A DNA stretch of 64,000 nucleotides from an uncultured Ligilactobacillus sp. (lineage in GTDB: Bacteria > Bacillota > Bacilli > Lactobacillales > Lactobacillaceae): positions 124,001 through 188,000 of the forward strand of contig CALVCU010000015.1 of NCBI GenBank assembly GCA_944326135.1, in the 5' to 3' direction. Position numbers and translations under genes: made by a program. Positions 34,984 through 43,667 of this stretch are shown here, one piece after another (within the stretch, counting starts at the first letter, position 1; each line of letters begins with the position of its first letter). A model generated the notes under the pieces. The model was not told where the DNA came from, did no database searches, and saw only the letters and a program-made list of their open reading frames with translations.

Positions 34984-36192
34984 TTATTGGGCTTTTTGTA
35001 AATCTTTGGTACTGTGATGTACCCATGTAAGATTGACTGCAACCAATGCAGCTGTGGATAAAAATACTCCGCCATATCCAAAAGCACCAGAAACAGTTGA
35101 ACCAATCAAGGGACCAAAAATATTCCCCATAAATTGAGCGGATTGGTTATAACTGAAAATTCTGCCTGAATATTGATGAGGTGAGTATTTAGCAAGTAAT
35201 GTTTGTACTTGTGGTAATAATGCTGCATCTGATATTCCAACTAAAAAGCGTAAAAATGCTAATTGCCAAACATTATTCACAAAGGCCTGTGGAATATAAA
35301 CAAGCATTGCGAAAACTAAGCCACCCATCAAAATCTTTTGAGTGCCGATTTTATCTCCCCATGTTCCAAATAAAGGAGCAGCAATTAAAGTTGCAATTCC
35401 GGGAAGAGCGGCAACAATTCCACTCATCATATCAACGTTATGTCCACCATGTAGGAGTTCTTGAACATACAAACTGATTACTGGGGAAATTGAATTATTT
35501 CCAGCTTGAATAATCAAAGTTGTAATAAACATTCCCACAATCACATGTGGATATTGTAATTGAGCAATCAATTTACGATATGGCAAAGTTTTTTCTTTTG
35601 GTACTGGTTTGAAGTTATATTCACGTACGAAAAATAACGTCAATAAAAAGACCGTAACGTAGGCAAAACCTGTCATAAAGAACGTAACACGATAACCAAA
35701 TGCACTGGCAATCACACCACCAAATAATGGCCCTAGTAACATTCCGGCAGTTGTCCCTGTGGATAAAGTACTCAAGGCTTTTCCACTATGTTTGCTTGGA
35801 ACTTGTGAAGCAATCAATGCTGAAGTGTTAGCAACGAAACCAGCAAAGAACCCTTGAAGTAACCGTAGCAATGCTAATTGCCAGACAGCTGTTACCGTTC
35901 CCATGGAGGTCATCATGACACCCATACCGGCGGCAGAAATCAACATGACTTTTTTTCTTCCATAACGATCAGCGAATTTTCCCCAGATTGGTGCCATCCA
36001 TGAAGAAACAAGAAAGGTTGCAGAGAAAACAATCCCACTCCAAAGATTTAACTGCATCCGATTAAAATGTCCCAATGTCTTAATATAAAGTGACATAAAT
36101 GGCATGATCAATTGGAATCCCATTCCAATGATAAAATTACCAAACCATAATACGTGTAAATTGCGCTTCCATTCAGGTATTTTGGCCGTCAT
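34984..36192 (-). CDS. MFS drug-efflux-type transporter (12 TM)
   Basis: A 402-residue MFS protein with motif A GKFADRYGRKKVM between helices 2 and 3. A repeat of the motif in the second half (GTWGDKIGTQKIL) and a motif-C-like GPLFGGVIAS suggest a drug:proton antiporter of the NorA/PmrA type. The substrate is inferred only. It is monocistronic. Confidence 0.82.
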   Translation of the reverse strand: MTAKIPEWKRNLHVLWFGNFIIGMGFQLIMPFMSLYIKTLGHFNRMQLNLWSGIVFSATFLVSSWMAPIWGKFADRYGRKKVMLISAAGMGVMMTSMGTVTAVWQLALLRLLQGFFAGFVANTSALIASQVPSKHSGKALSTLSTGTTAGMLLGPLFGGVIASAFGYRVTFFMTGFAYVTVFLLTLFFVREYNFKPVPKEKTLPYRKLIAQLQYPHVIVGMFITTLIIQAGNNSISPVISLYVQELLHGGHNVDMMSGIVAALPGIATLIAAPLFGTWGDKIGTQKILMGGLVFAMLVYIPQAFVNNVWQLAFLRFLVGISDAALLPQVQTLLAKYSPHQYSGRIFSYNQSAQFMGNIFGPLIGSTVSGAFGYGGVFLSTAALVAVNLTWVHHSTKDLQKAQ

Positions 36193-36267
36193 CCTTTCAT
36201 CCCCTAACTAATTGTAAGTAAAAGCATAACTACCTATTATACGCTCATTTACAAATAATTCTAGCGT

Positions 36268-36852
36268 TTAGTTTAATGCATTTTGAACCTCTTTTTTAAG
36301 TGTGGGAAGAACATCATCAGCAAACCATGGATTATTATGCATCCAAAGTTGATTTCGTGGTGAAGGATGCACTAACGGAAAATATGTAGGCAAATAATCT
36401 TGGTATTGATGAACGACATCAGTTAACTTAGCAGAACTTTTTAGTTGGAGATAATGTTTAACTGAATAACTGCCAACTAACATTGTTAATTTAACTTTAG
36501 GCATAAGTTCTAATAATTGTGGATGCCATTTGTCTGCAAAGCCTTTTCGTGGTGGAAGATCACCAGACTTACCTTTGCCTGGAAAATAAAAATCCATTGG
36601 TAAAACGGCGATTTTGCCTGAATTATAGAATTCATCCCAACTAATTCCCATCCATTCACGCAACCGATCGCCACTTTTATCATTCCAAACCATCATTCTT
36701 TCTTGAGCAACTCTCCCAGGTGCTTGACCAACAATTACGATTTGTGCATTTTCGTTTGCAGCGAATAATGGATCGACTCCAGCCTGTGTATAAGTCAGGT
36801 TCATTTCGTCTTGCTTAATATCATTAATAATTTTTTTAAATTTAGAATTCAT
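36268..36852 (-). CDS. Uracil-DNA glycosylase family protein
   Basis: A 194-residue protein with VGQAPGR near residue 42 as the UDG motif 1 and HPSPRN near 162 as the DNA-intercalating His motif 2. This suits the small single-domain UDG-like family common in lactobacilli. In canonical UDGs the first motif is GQDPYH, so substrate range and activity are uncertain. It may repair uracil or a related base. Confidence 0.75.
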   Translation of the reverse strand: MNSKFKKIINDIKQDEMNLTYTQAGVDPLFAANENAQIVIVGQAPGRVAQERMMVWNDKSGDRLREWMGISWDEFYNSGKIAVLPMDFYFPGKGKSGDLPPRKGFADKWHPQLLELMPKVKLTMLVGSYSVKHYLQLKSSAKLTDVVHQYQDYLPTYFPLVHPSPRNQLWMHNNPWFADDVLPTLKKEVQNALN

Positions 36853-36921
36853 AATCTCACCCCACTAATATAATCATACAACTATAACTTTTTTCTTTTA
36901 AAAGCAAAGATTTTAAGCAAT

Positions 36922-36938
36922 GTAACAAAAATGTAATG
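36922..36938 (+). promoter_or_regulatory. WalR-type binding site
   Basis: TGTAAC, five bases, TGTAAT: an exact match to the WalR/YycF box TGTWAH-N5-TGTWAH. It lies 86 bp upstream of the -35 of the LysM-NlpC/P60 gene, a typical WalRK target class. Confidence 0.6.
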
Positions 36939-37023
36939 TATGAATATTTTATGAAAATGGGCTCCTTATTGATATCAAAGGGCTGACGACCTTCAATTAA
37001 ATTCTTAAGATTTTGGAAGATAT

Positions 37024-37052
37024 TTGACGAGCCATATAAAGAACTTTACAAT
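37024..37052 (+). promoter_or_regulatory. Sigma-A promoter of the LysM-NlpC/P60 gene
   Basis: TTGACG, 17 bp, TACAAT. It predicts a leader of about 118 nt that contains the hairpin TGAATAAG/CTTATTCA (37101-37132 region). A TATAAT at 37153 is too close to the ribosome site to serve. Confidence 0.65.
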
Positions 37053-37176
37053 AAAATATAGGTATATTTTGTTATGTTATTGAATAAATTGTGATCTTTT
37101 GAATAAGCTTTTTCGATTTCTTATTCAGAAGTTTAATTTGTTCTACAGACGTTATAATTTATAGGAGTGAATTTAT

Positions 37177-38655
37177 TTGAAAAACACAGCAAAAAAAGTT
37201 GTTGCAGGTACTTTAGGTGCTGCAGGATTATTCTTAGCATCTACAGCAGCTGCTAACGCTGATACAGTTCATCATGTTGCCAAAAACGACACAGTTTGGG
37301 CTTTATCAAACAAATATGGAGTATCAATCAAGTCAATCGAACAATTGAACAACATTGACCCTAACACAAACATGATCTATGTTGGTCAAGATTTGAAGAT
37401 TTCTAACAATGATTCAAAGGCTTCAAATAATAACAACAAGGATACACATTCATACGTTGTTAAGTCTGGTGACTCATTGTGGGCAATCGCTCGTCAATAC
37501 AACACAACAGTTGACCACTTACGTGAATTAAACGGCTTATCATCAAGCACAATCTACGTAGGTCAATCATTAAAATTAGATGGTCAAGCAGTTGCTAAGA
37601 CAACTACTACAAAGACTACAACTACAACACAAAAAGCTAGCTCATCAGTTGCTTCAAGTGCTTCAAGCCAACAAGCTACAGTTAAGAGCTCATCAGCTGT
37701 ATCATCAAGCTCAGTAAGTCAAGCACCAGTTGCTTCTTCATCATCAGCTTCATCAGTTGTAAGTTCTTCATCAAGTTCAGAAGCTTCAAGCGTAGCATCA
37801 TCATCAGTTGCTAGCTCAAGTTCAAGTGTTGCTTCATCTTCATCAAGTGAAGCTTCAAGTTCACAACAAGCAGTGATCGCTGCTAACCACACAACATACA
37901 CAGTACAAAGTGGTGATTCATTATACACAATCGCTCAAGCATATGGTGTATCAGTTGAATCATTACGTGAAGCTAACCCTTCAGTAAGTACTGCATTAAT
38001 CGCAGGTCAAAAGTTGATCATCAACAACCCAACTAAAGACCCTGTTGCAGAAGCTTCATCAAAGGCAGCCGCAGCTGAATCAAGTCACCAAGCTTCAATT
38101 GCAAGTAGCCAAGCAGCTGAATCAAACCGTCAAGCTTCAATTGCAAGCAGCCAAGCACAAGCTTCATCAATCGCTGCAGCACAACAAGCTCAACAAACAC
38201 AAGCTTCATCAACACAACAAACAACAAACAACAATACGTCAAATAATACAGCTACAAGCCAATCAACTACACAACAAGCAAGTTCTGCTTCAACAAGCAA
38301 GACTGGTAACGGTAGTACAGTAGTTGAATTTGCACAATCATTAATTGGTACACCTTACGTATACGGTGGAACAACTCCAAATGGTTTTGACTGCTCAGGC
38401 TTCGTACAATACGTATACAGCCACTTTGGTGTAAGTTTACCTCGTACAACTACACAACAAGAAAACTGTGGTACACAAATCTCAGTTTCAGAAGCACAAC
38501 CTGGTGACTTATACTTCTGGGGTTCAAAAGGTTCTACATATCACGTAGCAATTGCTATTGGTAATGGTCAATACATTGCTGCTCCAGAACCAGGCCAATC
38601 AGTTTCTGTTGGTAGCATCAAGTACTTCCAACCATCATTCGCAGTTAGATTATAA
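37177..38655 (+). CDS. Secreted peptidoglycan hydrolase, three LysM plus NlpC/P60
   Basis: A 492-residue secreted enzyme. It has a signal peptide (~1-28), LysM repeats at ~32-75, ~90-133 and ~238-282, Ser/Ala-rich linkers and a C-terminal NlpC/P60 domain (~385-492). The catalytic Cys is in FDCSGFV and the His in YHVAIAIG. It likely cleaves stem-peptide bonds (gamma-D-Glu-diamino acid endopeptidase) at the wall during growth and separation. The start is TTG 37177-37179 behind AGGAG. A WalR box upstream fits its role. Confidence 0.92.
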   Translation: MKNTAKKVVAGTLGAAGLFLASTAAANADTVHHVAKNDTVWALSNKYGVSIKSIEQLNNIDPNTNMIYVGQDLKISNNDSKASNNNNKDTHSYVVKSGDSLWAIARQYNTTVDHLRELNGLSSSTIYVGQSLKLDGQAVAKTTTTKTTTTTQKASSSVASSASSQQATVKSSSAVSSSSVSQAPVASSSSASSVVSSSSSSEASSVASSSVASSSSSVASSSSSEASSSQQAVIAANHTTYTVQSGDSLYTIAQAYGVSVESLREANPSVSTALIAGQKLIINNPTKDPVAEASSKAAAAESSHQASIASSQAAESNRQASIASSQAQASSIAAAQQAQQTQASSTQQTTNNNTSNNTATSQSTTQQASSASTSKTGNGSTVVEFAQSLIGTPYVYGGTTPNGFDCSGFVQYVYSHFGVSLPRTTTQQENCGTQISVSEAQPGDLYFWGSKGSTYHVAIAIGNGQYIAAPEPGQSVSVGSIKYFQPSFAVRL

Positions 38656-38683
38656 TTTGATGCATTAAATAAGAATGAAATTT

Positions 38684-38720
38684 AAAAAGCATGAAATCAT
38701 TGTTGAGATTTCATGCTTTT
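38684..38720 (+). terminator. Intrinsic terminator of the LysM-NlpC/P60 gene
   Basis: Stem AAAAAGCATGAAATC/GATTTCATGCTTTTT. Confidence 0.88.
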
Positions 38721-38730
38721 TCTTATGCAC

Positions 38731-38768
38731 AAAAATAACCTCCCCTATCAACTAAAGGAGGTTATTTT
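38731..38768 (-). terminator. Intrinsic terminator of the GH13-like gene
   Basis: Stem AAAAATAACCTCC/GGAGGTTATTTTT with T run on the minus strand, abutting the stop at 38768. Confidence 0.85.
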
Positions 38769-40555
38769 TAAATACTGCAAATGATAAAACCATTTTCAGC
38801 TAATTTTTCATCTTCACGAATCAAGTTTTGTTGAAGTAATAATTTAGCATTCTTTGGTAGAACAACTTTGATACTACCATAGCCAAAGTTAAATAAACAG
38901 AATAACTTCTTACCTTCATAATTACGTGTAAAGGCAAAGTAACGATGTTTGTTGCTACTTTGACCCCAATCAAGATCACCATTGTTTAAGATTTCAGCAT
39001 AATCATGACGCAAAGCAATTAAATCTTGCATGAATAAGAACATTTCAGTTGATTGTTGTTCTTTATTCCAGAGCATTGGAGCACAGTTTTCAGGATATTG
39101 ATCACCTGTCATTCCTACTTCCGTTCCATACATAATTGATGGAATTCCCTTTTGCAAGAAAGTAAAGGCCATAATTGCACGTGCCAAATCTTCGTTACCG
39201 ATACATTGGCTTAATAAACGTGGTGTATCGAAGTTATCTAGTTCATTGATCAAGTTTTGGTTAGTTGTGGTTGTATTTTGCATCATTTGATCATTTAATT
39301 GTGAAATCATATCAGTAACACGAATTTCACGGTCAATGAAGAAATCTTTAATAATGCGATTAAACGGACTGTTATTAGCACTATCAATGAAATCACGTGA
39401 CAAATCACCATATGGGAAATATTGATAACGACCGAGAACTAAGAAGTCAGCCTTAATCCCATGCATTTGTTTGGTGAATAAGTTCAAGAATGTTGGGTTG
39501 ATTTCATCGGCATTTAGAACTTCCCAACCATCAATATCAAAAGTCTCTACCCAATAGCGAGCAGTTGCTGAAAGATATTGTTGGACAGTTGGATTTTGTA
39601 AGTTCAATTTTGGCATGTGGATATTACCATCAACATTCAAATAGCCTTTTTCAGGATCTTGTCCCTTATCTGGGAGTGTAACTGGAAATTGGCGTACTTT
39701 GAACCAACTTGCAAAACGTGATTGAGGGCCAAATCTAAGTACATCTTGCCATTGTAAAGATGCATCACTCAAACGATCGAGTGGAATTTGAACCATCACT
39801 TTAATCCCATAAGAATGAGCTTTTTGAACTAATTCACGGAATTTTTCTTTTGATCCAAATAAGTAACTAATGTCATAGAAGTCTACTGGATCATTTTTAA
39901 AGTTAGAATATGAAGCAAAAATTGGGGATAACTTGATTCCGTTAATTCCTAATTCAGAAATATAACCTAACTTGTCAATAATTCCTTGAAGATCTCCACC
40001 ATAGAAATTAGTTGTTGTGGATTTGTCCAAGTCCCAACGTGCCTTATCTTTAGGATCTAGAGCTTCATTTCCATCAGCGAACCGATCAATCATAATTTGA
40101 TACCAGACAGTGTTTTCTGCCCATTTTGGTGTAGTTACTGGGAGAAACATGTTTTGGTAGTATGGAGTGAAGAATGGCGTTGCACTTTGTAAAAAGTCAG
40201 CCATGTAAATTCGAACATTAACGGCATCATACAACAACTCACCATCATGATCACCAATTAAATGGAAAACATATTGAGTTCGTTGGCGAACCTTGACTGG
40301 AATGATTGCTTCCCAGTAGTCATATAATTCAGTTTTGAAAACTCGTTTCATTCCTTCTACACTAGGACGTTCTAAATCGAAATTATCGATTGTATCATCA
40401 TTACGTTGTTGATTGATACGATTGAAATTACCATAAATAACTTCAACTTGAGCCACATCATTGTGCTTCGTTTTTAACCGAATTTTGAATTGATTCTTAC
40501 CAGCTAAATAGGCCATTTCACTTTCTGGTCGATGGTAAATTGCTGATTTTTCCAT
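38768..40555 (-). CDS. GH13 neopullulanase-like protein lacking catalytic residues
   Basis: A 595-residue protein of GH13_20 layout and length: an N-terminal beta domain (~1-120), a TIM barrel with GGDLQGIIDKLGYISELG (~187) and a C-terminal beta domain. The catalytic motifs are changed. Region II reads DGWEVLN (~342-348) instead of GWRLD, so the nucleophile Asp is Leu. Region III reads LGRYQ (~374-378), so the Glu acid/base is Arg. Region I lacks its Asp and His (VMVQIPLDR), and region IV is NFD rather than SHD. The frame is intact. It is probably a non-enzymatic sugar-binding or regulatory relative, followed 15 bp upstream by the 5'-nucleotidase gene. Confidence 0.8.
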   Translation of the reverse strand: MEKSAIYHRPESEMAYLAGKNQFKIRLKTKHNDVAQVEVIYGNFNRINQQRNDDTIDNFDLERPSVEGMKRVFKTELYDYWEAIIPVKVRQRTQYVFHLIGDHDGELLYDAVNVRIYMADFLQSATPFFTPYYQNMFLPVTTPKWAENTVWYQIMIDRFADGNEALDPKDKARWDLDKSTTTNFYGGDLQGIIDKLGYISELGINGIKLSPIFASYSNFKNDPVDFYDISYLFGSKEKFRELVQKAHSYGIKVMVQIPLDRLSDASLQWQDVLRFGPQSRFASWFKVRQFPVTLPDKGQDPEKGYLNVDGNIHMPKLNLQNPTVQQYLSATARYWVETFDIDGWEVLNADEINPTFLNLFTKQMHGIKADFLVLGRYQYFPYGDLSRDFIDSANNSPFNRIIKDFFIDREIRVTDMISQLNDQMMQNTTTTNQNLINELDNFDTPRLLSQCIGNEDLARAIMAFTFLQKGIPSIMYGTEVGMTGDQYPENCAPMLWNKEQQSTEMFLFMQDLIALRHDYAEILNNGDLDWGQSSNKHRYFAFTRNYEGKKLFCLFNFGYGSIKVVLPKNAKLLLQQNLIREDEKLAENGFIICSI

Positions 40556-40570
40556 GTTTAAGCCTCACTT

Positions 40571-42133
40571 TTACTTAATTATTTTTAGATTTGTGGGTTG
40601 GATTGCTTTGATATTTGGATGATTTTCTAAATAGGCAATCAGTAATCTTGGTACTTCTGTTTCGTTCTGCTTGATAATCTTATCTGCGCTGAAGCAATCG
40701 TAATTACCGCCACCAACTCCACGATATTGATTCATTGTAACTTTAAGTTCATCAGTATCTTGAACATCTTTGTCATGGTATTTGAGTTCAACGACTCGTT
40801 TACCCTTTGGTTGAGTTAAATCGAAAGTATAGTCGATTCCAGAATAAAAATCATAATTATATAATTGCATCTTAGGGTATGAGAAGTCTTTTGAAACTGT
40901 TAAACTACCATCAGGTTGCAGTTCAAAGAAACTGGCACAACGTTCAAGGGCGTTGCGTAAATCTTTACCAGTAATAGTTTCAGTTACCAATGTATTAGGA
41001 TAAACATAACTGTTCATCACATTGCGAATTGTAACGTCATGTCCTAATCCGGTAACTTCATTATTAAATAAAGCTGTTGCTGCGATATCTGTTCCCATCG
41101 CGTCCATTTCAACTTGGTTAACAAACTCTAAATAAGGATGACCATGTAACCGTGCTTCCATTGGATCTTGAATTTCCATATCACCATCAATTGTAGCAAT
41201 ACGTTGATCAAGCCAATCTTGAACATCACGATTCCAATCATATGTTAAGGCGTTCATCCACATTTCATCGCCGGCATCCGCTACATCAAGTAATTCAGCA
41301 GATGAATCCACAACCTTTTTGTTATCATCTAAAATCAATGTGATACAGCCAACCTTTTCACCACGGAAACCAGGTTGAGTAGTTGGAATTCCATTAACTT
41401 TGGCTGCAATTTGACGGTGTTGGTGACCAGTAACAAAAGCATCAATACCTGGAACTTCAGTAATGATTTGATAACCTTCGTTTTCTCCAGTTAATGCTTC
41501 GGTAGGTTCGCCAGTTTGTAAATCACGTTCAAAGCCACCATGATAGGCAACAATTACGACATCAGCTTGTTTGCGTAATTCTGGAACGTACTTAGCAGCA
41601 GCTTCAAAGGCTGGTTCAAACTTCCATCCTTCAATATGTTTAGGTTGTTCCCAATGTGGAATGTATTGAGTGGTTAACCCAAGGATGGCGATTTTAATAT
41701 TATTTTTTTCGATAATTTTATATGGAGCGTCAATAATGTGACTTGCTGGACCTTCTTGCATATTGGCGTTCAAAATAGGATACGTGCGATCTGCCAAAGT
41801 TGGATTTAAATAATCAGGACCATAGTTAAATTCATGATTCCCTAAAATTCCGACATCAGCTTGGAGATGATTGACCATGCGTACAAGATCTAGGTTATAA
41901 TGCTTTTCATCACGTGTTTGATATGCATAGTCAGTCATTGGAGAACCTTCAACGAAGTCCCCATCTTCAATGTAAATGGCAATATCCCCATCTTTTTCTG
42001 CCTGACGTTGTACATCTTCAATTACTGAAGCTGCTTTTAAATAGCCCAATGCGTGATGATCATCTCGAGTACTAAAATTAGTTGGATAAATGTATCCATG
42101 AACATCACTCGTTGATAAAATTTTAATCTTCAT
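40571..42133 (-). CDS. 5'-nucleotidase/UshA-family metallophosphoesterase, apparently cytosolic
   Basis: A 520-residue two-domain protein. The metal-binding motifs TSDVHG, EDGDF, GNHEFN, YHGG and TGHQHRQ lie in the first 260 residues. The C-terminal UshA-type substrate domain has NSYVYPNTL and GGGNYDCF. It should dephosphorylate nucleotides or related compounds. Unlike most UshA relatives it has no signal peptide or wall anchor, so it is likely intracellular. It is the first gene of a two-gene unit with the GH13-like protein. Confidence 0.85.
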   Translation of the reverse strand: MKIKILSTSDVHGYIYPTNFSTRDDHHALGYLKAASVIEDVQRQAEKDGDIAIYIEDGDFVEGSPMTDYAYQTRDEKHYNLDLVRMVNHLQADVGILGNHEFNYGPDYLNPTLADRTYPILNANMQEGPASHIIDAPYKIIEKNNIKIAILGLTTQYIPHWEQPKHIEGWKFEPAFEAAAKYVPELRKQADVVIVAYHGGFERDLQTGEPTEALTGENEGYQIITEVPGIDAFVTGHQHRQIAAKVNGIPTTQPGFRGEKVGCITLILDDNKKVVDSSAELLDVADAGDEMWMNALTYDWNRDVQDWLDQRIATIDGDMEIQDPMEARLHGHPYLEFVNQVEMDAMGTDIAATALFNNEVTGLGHDVTIRNVMNSYVYPNTLVTETITGKDLRNALERCASFFELQPDGSLTVSKDFSYPKMQLYNYDFYSGIDYTFDLTQPKGKRVVELKYHDKDVQDTDELKVTMNQYRGVGGGNYDCFSADKIIKQNETEVPRLLIAYLENHPNIKAIQPTNLKIIK

Positions 42134-42371
42134 ATTGACACCCCTATCTTAAAACTTTAACACAAAATAATTGTACCTTTTCTTCTATGTAAAAATAAAG
42201 CAATTACGCAAAAATTTCTATAATCCTATAAAATAAATTATAAAAAGGCGAAATCTTATAATTTAGAGCGGTTTTACGAATATTAAAATCTTGAAAAAGC
42301 TAATTAAAGCCTTTCTGATTATTCAAAAAAACATTGTTGACAACATATACGCTGAAAGATGTTCGGAATAT

Positions 42372-42399
42372 AAAAAAATCAGGCACTGACTGCCTGATT
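42372..42399 (-). terminator. Minus-strand intrinsic terminator
   Basis: Stem AATCAGGCA/TGCCTGATT with a CTGAC-type loop and TTTTTTT on the minus strand. It is 250 bp beyond the mleR stop. Confidence 0.8.
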
Positions 42400-42509
42400 A
42401 AATTGCTTAAAATTTGATTGACTATTTAGGGCTAAAAGCGTACCCTATCGTCATAGGATATTTTTATATTACTTCAAATCATATCCTATAACTAACTTAC
42501 TTACACCTT

Positions 42510-42547
42510 AGGCTATGTCGTTGATGAGGAACGACATAGCCTTTTTG
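42510..42547 (+). terminator. Plus-strand intrinsic terminator with no gene upstream
   Basis: Stem AGGCTATGTCGTT/AACGACATAGCCT followed by TTTTTGTG. No plus-strand ORF ends nearby. Confidence 0.75.
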
Positions 42548-42649
42548 TGTTATTAATTATATTTTAGCTAAAAAATATTAAATTTCAAGTCTATATCGAT
42601 TTATATTTATATAATTTTATTTTCTTAAATTATTAAGATAATCTCTTAT

Positions 42650-43534
42650 TTATTCAAATGAATTCTTCAATATCTCCAATAATTCTTCTTGTGGTTCAGT
42701 TAATTGATGATTTCGACGATAGGCAATTGCCATGTTGAACACAGGAAAATCTTCTGTATCAACTTCAATCATATGTAATTGATTATCTGCCTTAGTAACT
42801 GCAATTTCAGTTAACAAACCAATTCCAAGATTCTCAGATACTAATTTCTTCAAAATATTAATATTATCAGTTTGCACAATGATTTCTGGTCTGAAATGTC
42901 CTAAATGCCCCATTTGTTTCAATGCCTCATTATGAATATAACTTTCATTTTGCGCAATAAACTTTTGGTTCTTTAACTCCGCCAATGTTACTTTCTTACG
43001 TTGATACCATGGATGTTGATTGCCTACAATAATCCGCAATGGAGATTGCGCAAAATTTTCAGTAATTAATTCTTTATCTTCAATTTTTTGGATTGAACCT
43101 AATACTGCAATATCCAAATCACCATTCAAAAGCATCTTTCGACAAATATTCGAACCCTTACTGATAATCGTCAACTGACTTAATAAATCATCACGTAATA
43201 ATTGTGGTGTTGCTAGTGGAAAATAATATGTCCCAATAATTGGTGGTAATCCAAATAAAATTTTATGTTGCTTAGCGTGTTCAATATCTTTGCTTGCGAG
43301 TTCTAATTCACTGATAACCGTTTTAGAATGTTCATAGAATTGTTTACCTGCTTCAGTAACGATCAATTCTTTATGCGCTTGGTTACGAATAAAAAATTTA
43401 GTTTGATATTCTTTTTCTAAACGACGAATTGCCATTGTAATCGTTGGTTGTGAGACGTTAAATTTTTGTGCAACGAGCGAAAAATTTTTAACTTCAACCA
43501 ATGTATTGAAATATTCTAAATCTCTAATATTCAT
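42650..43534 (-). CDS. mleR: LysR-family regulator of malolactic genes
   Basis: A 294-residue LTTR. The N-terminal helix-turn-helix is FSLVAQKFNVSQPTITMAIRRLE, and the C-terminal effector domain has a periplasmic-binding fold. Position divergent from mleS identifies it as MleR, which activates malolactic fermentation in response to malate. The start is ATG 43532-43534 behind AGGTG; twelve extra codons upstream lack support. Confidence 0.88.
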   Translation of the reverse strand: MNIRDLEYFNTLVEVKNFSLVAQKFNVSQPTITMAIRRLEKEYQTKFFIRNQAHKELIVTEAGKQFYEHSKTVISELELASKDIEHAKQHKILFGLPPIIGTYYFPLATPQLLRDDLLSQLTIISKGSNICRKMLLNGDLDIAVLGSIQKIEDKELITENFAQSPLRIIVGNQHPWYQRKKVTLAELKNQKFIAQNESYIHNEALKQMGHLGHFRPEIIVQTDNINILKKLVSENLGIGLLTEIAVTKADNQLHMIEVDTEDFPVFNMAIAYRRNHQLTEPQEELLEILKNSFE

Positions 43535-43577
43535 TTTAAACACCTGTATTATCAAATTTATCGTTCTCATATAAACA

Positions 43578-43613
43578 ATATTTATAGTATAGCACTGATT
43601 TGACTATAAATAT
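43578..43613. promoter_or_regulatory. Probable MleR operator in the mleR-mleS divergent region
   Basis: A perfect 11-bp inverted repeat ATATTTATAGT/ACTATAAATAT with a 14-bp centre, a classic LysR-type activator site. The mleS -10 TATAAT (43635-43640) follows 21 bp later, with no recognisable -35, as expected for an activated promoter. Confidence 0.7.
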
Positions 43614-43667
43614 CACTAGCTTTTAAACTTTAAATATAATTATTAAAAATAGAGAGGCGTAAAGATT

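Larger units (their letters stand above)
42134..42649. other. Intergenic region flanked by opposite-facing terminators; possible antisense RNA pair
   Basis: There is no ORF of note. A minus-strand terminator lies at 42372-42399 and a plus-strand terminator at 42510-42547. Between them are perfect arms ATAGGATAT (42456-42464) and ATATCCTAT (about 42480-42488), and a competing small hairpin CCTAT/ATAGG. A weak minus promoter (TTGAAA, 16 bp, TAAAAT) lies just right of this. Either mleR transcripts end here or short RNAs are made from both strands. Confidence 0.4.

Noticed and set aside
37153..37158. TATAAT directly before the LysM-NlpC/P60 gene as its promoter
   Set aside because: It is only five bases ahead of the ribosome site, so the transcript would start on or after it; TTGACG-17-TACAAT upstream fits better.
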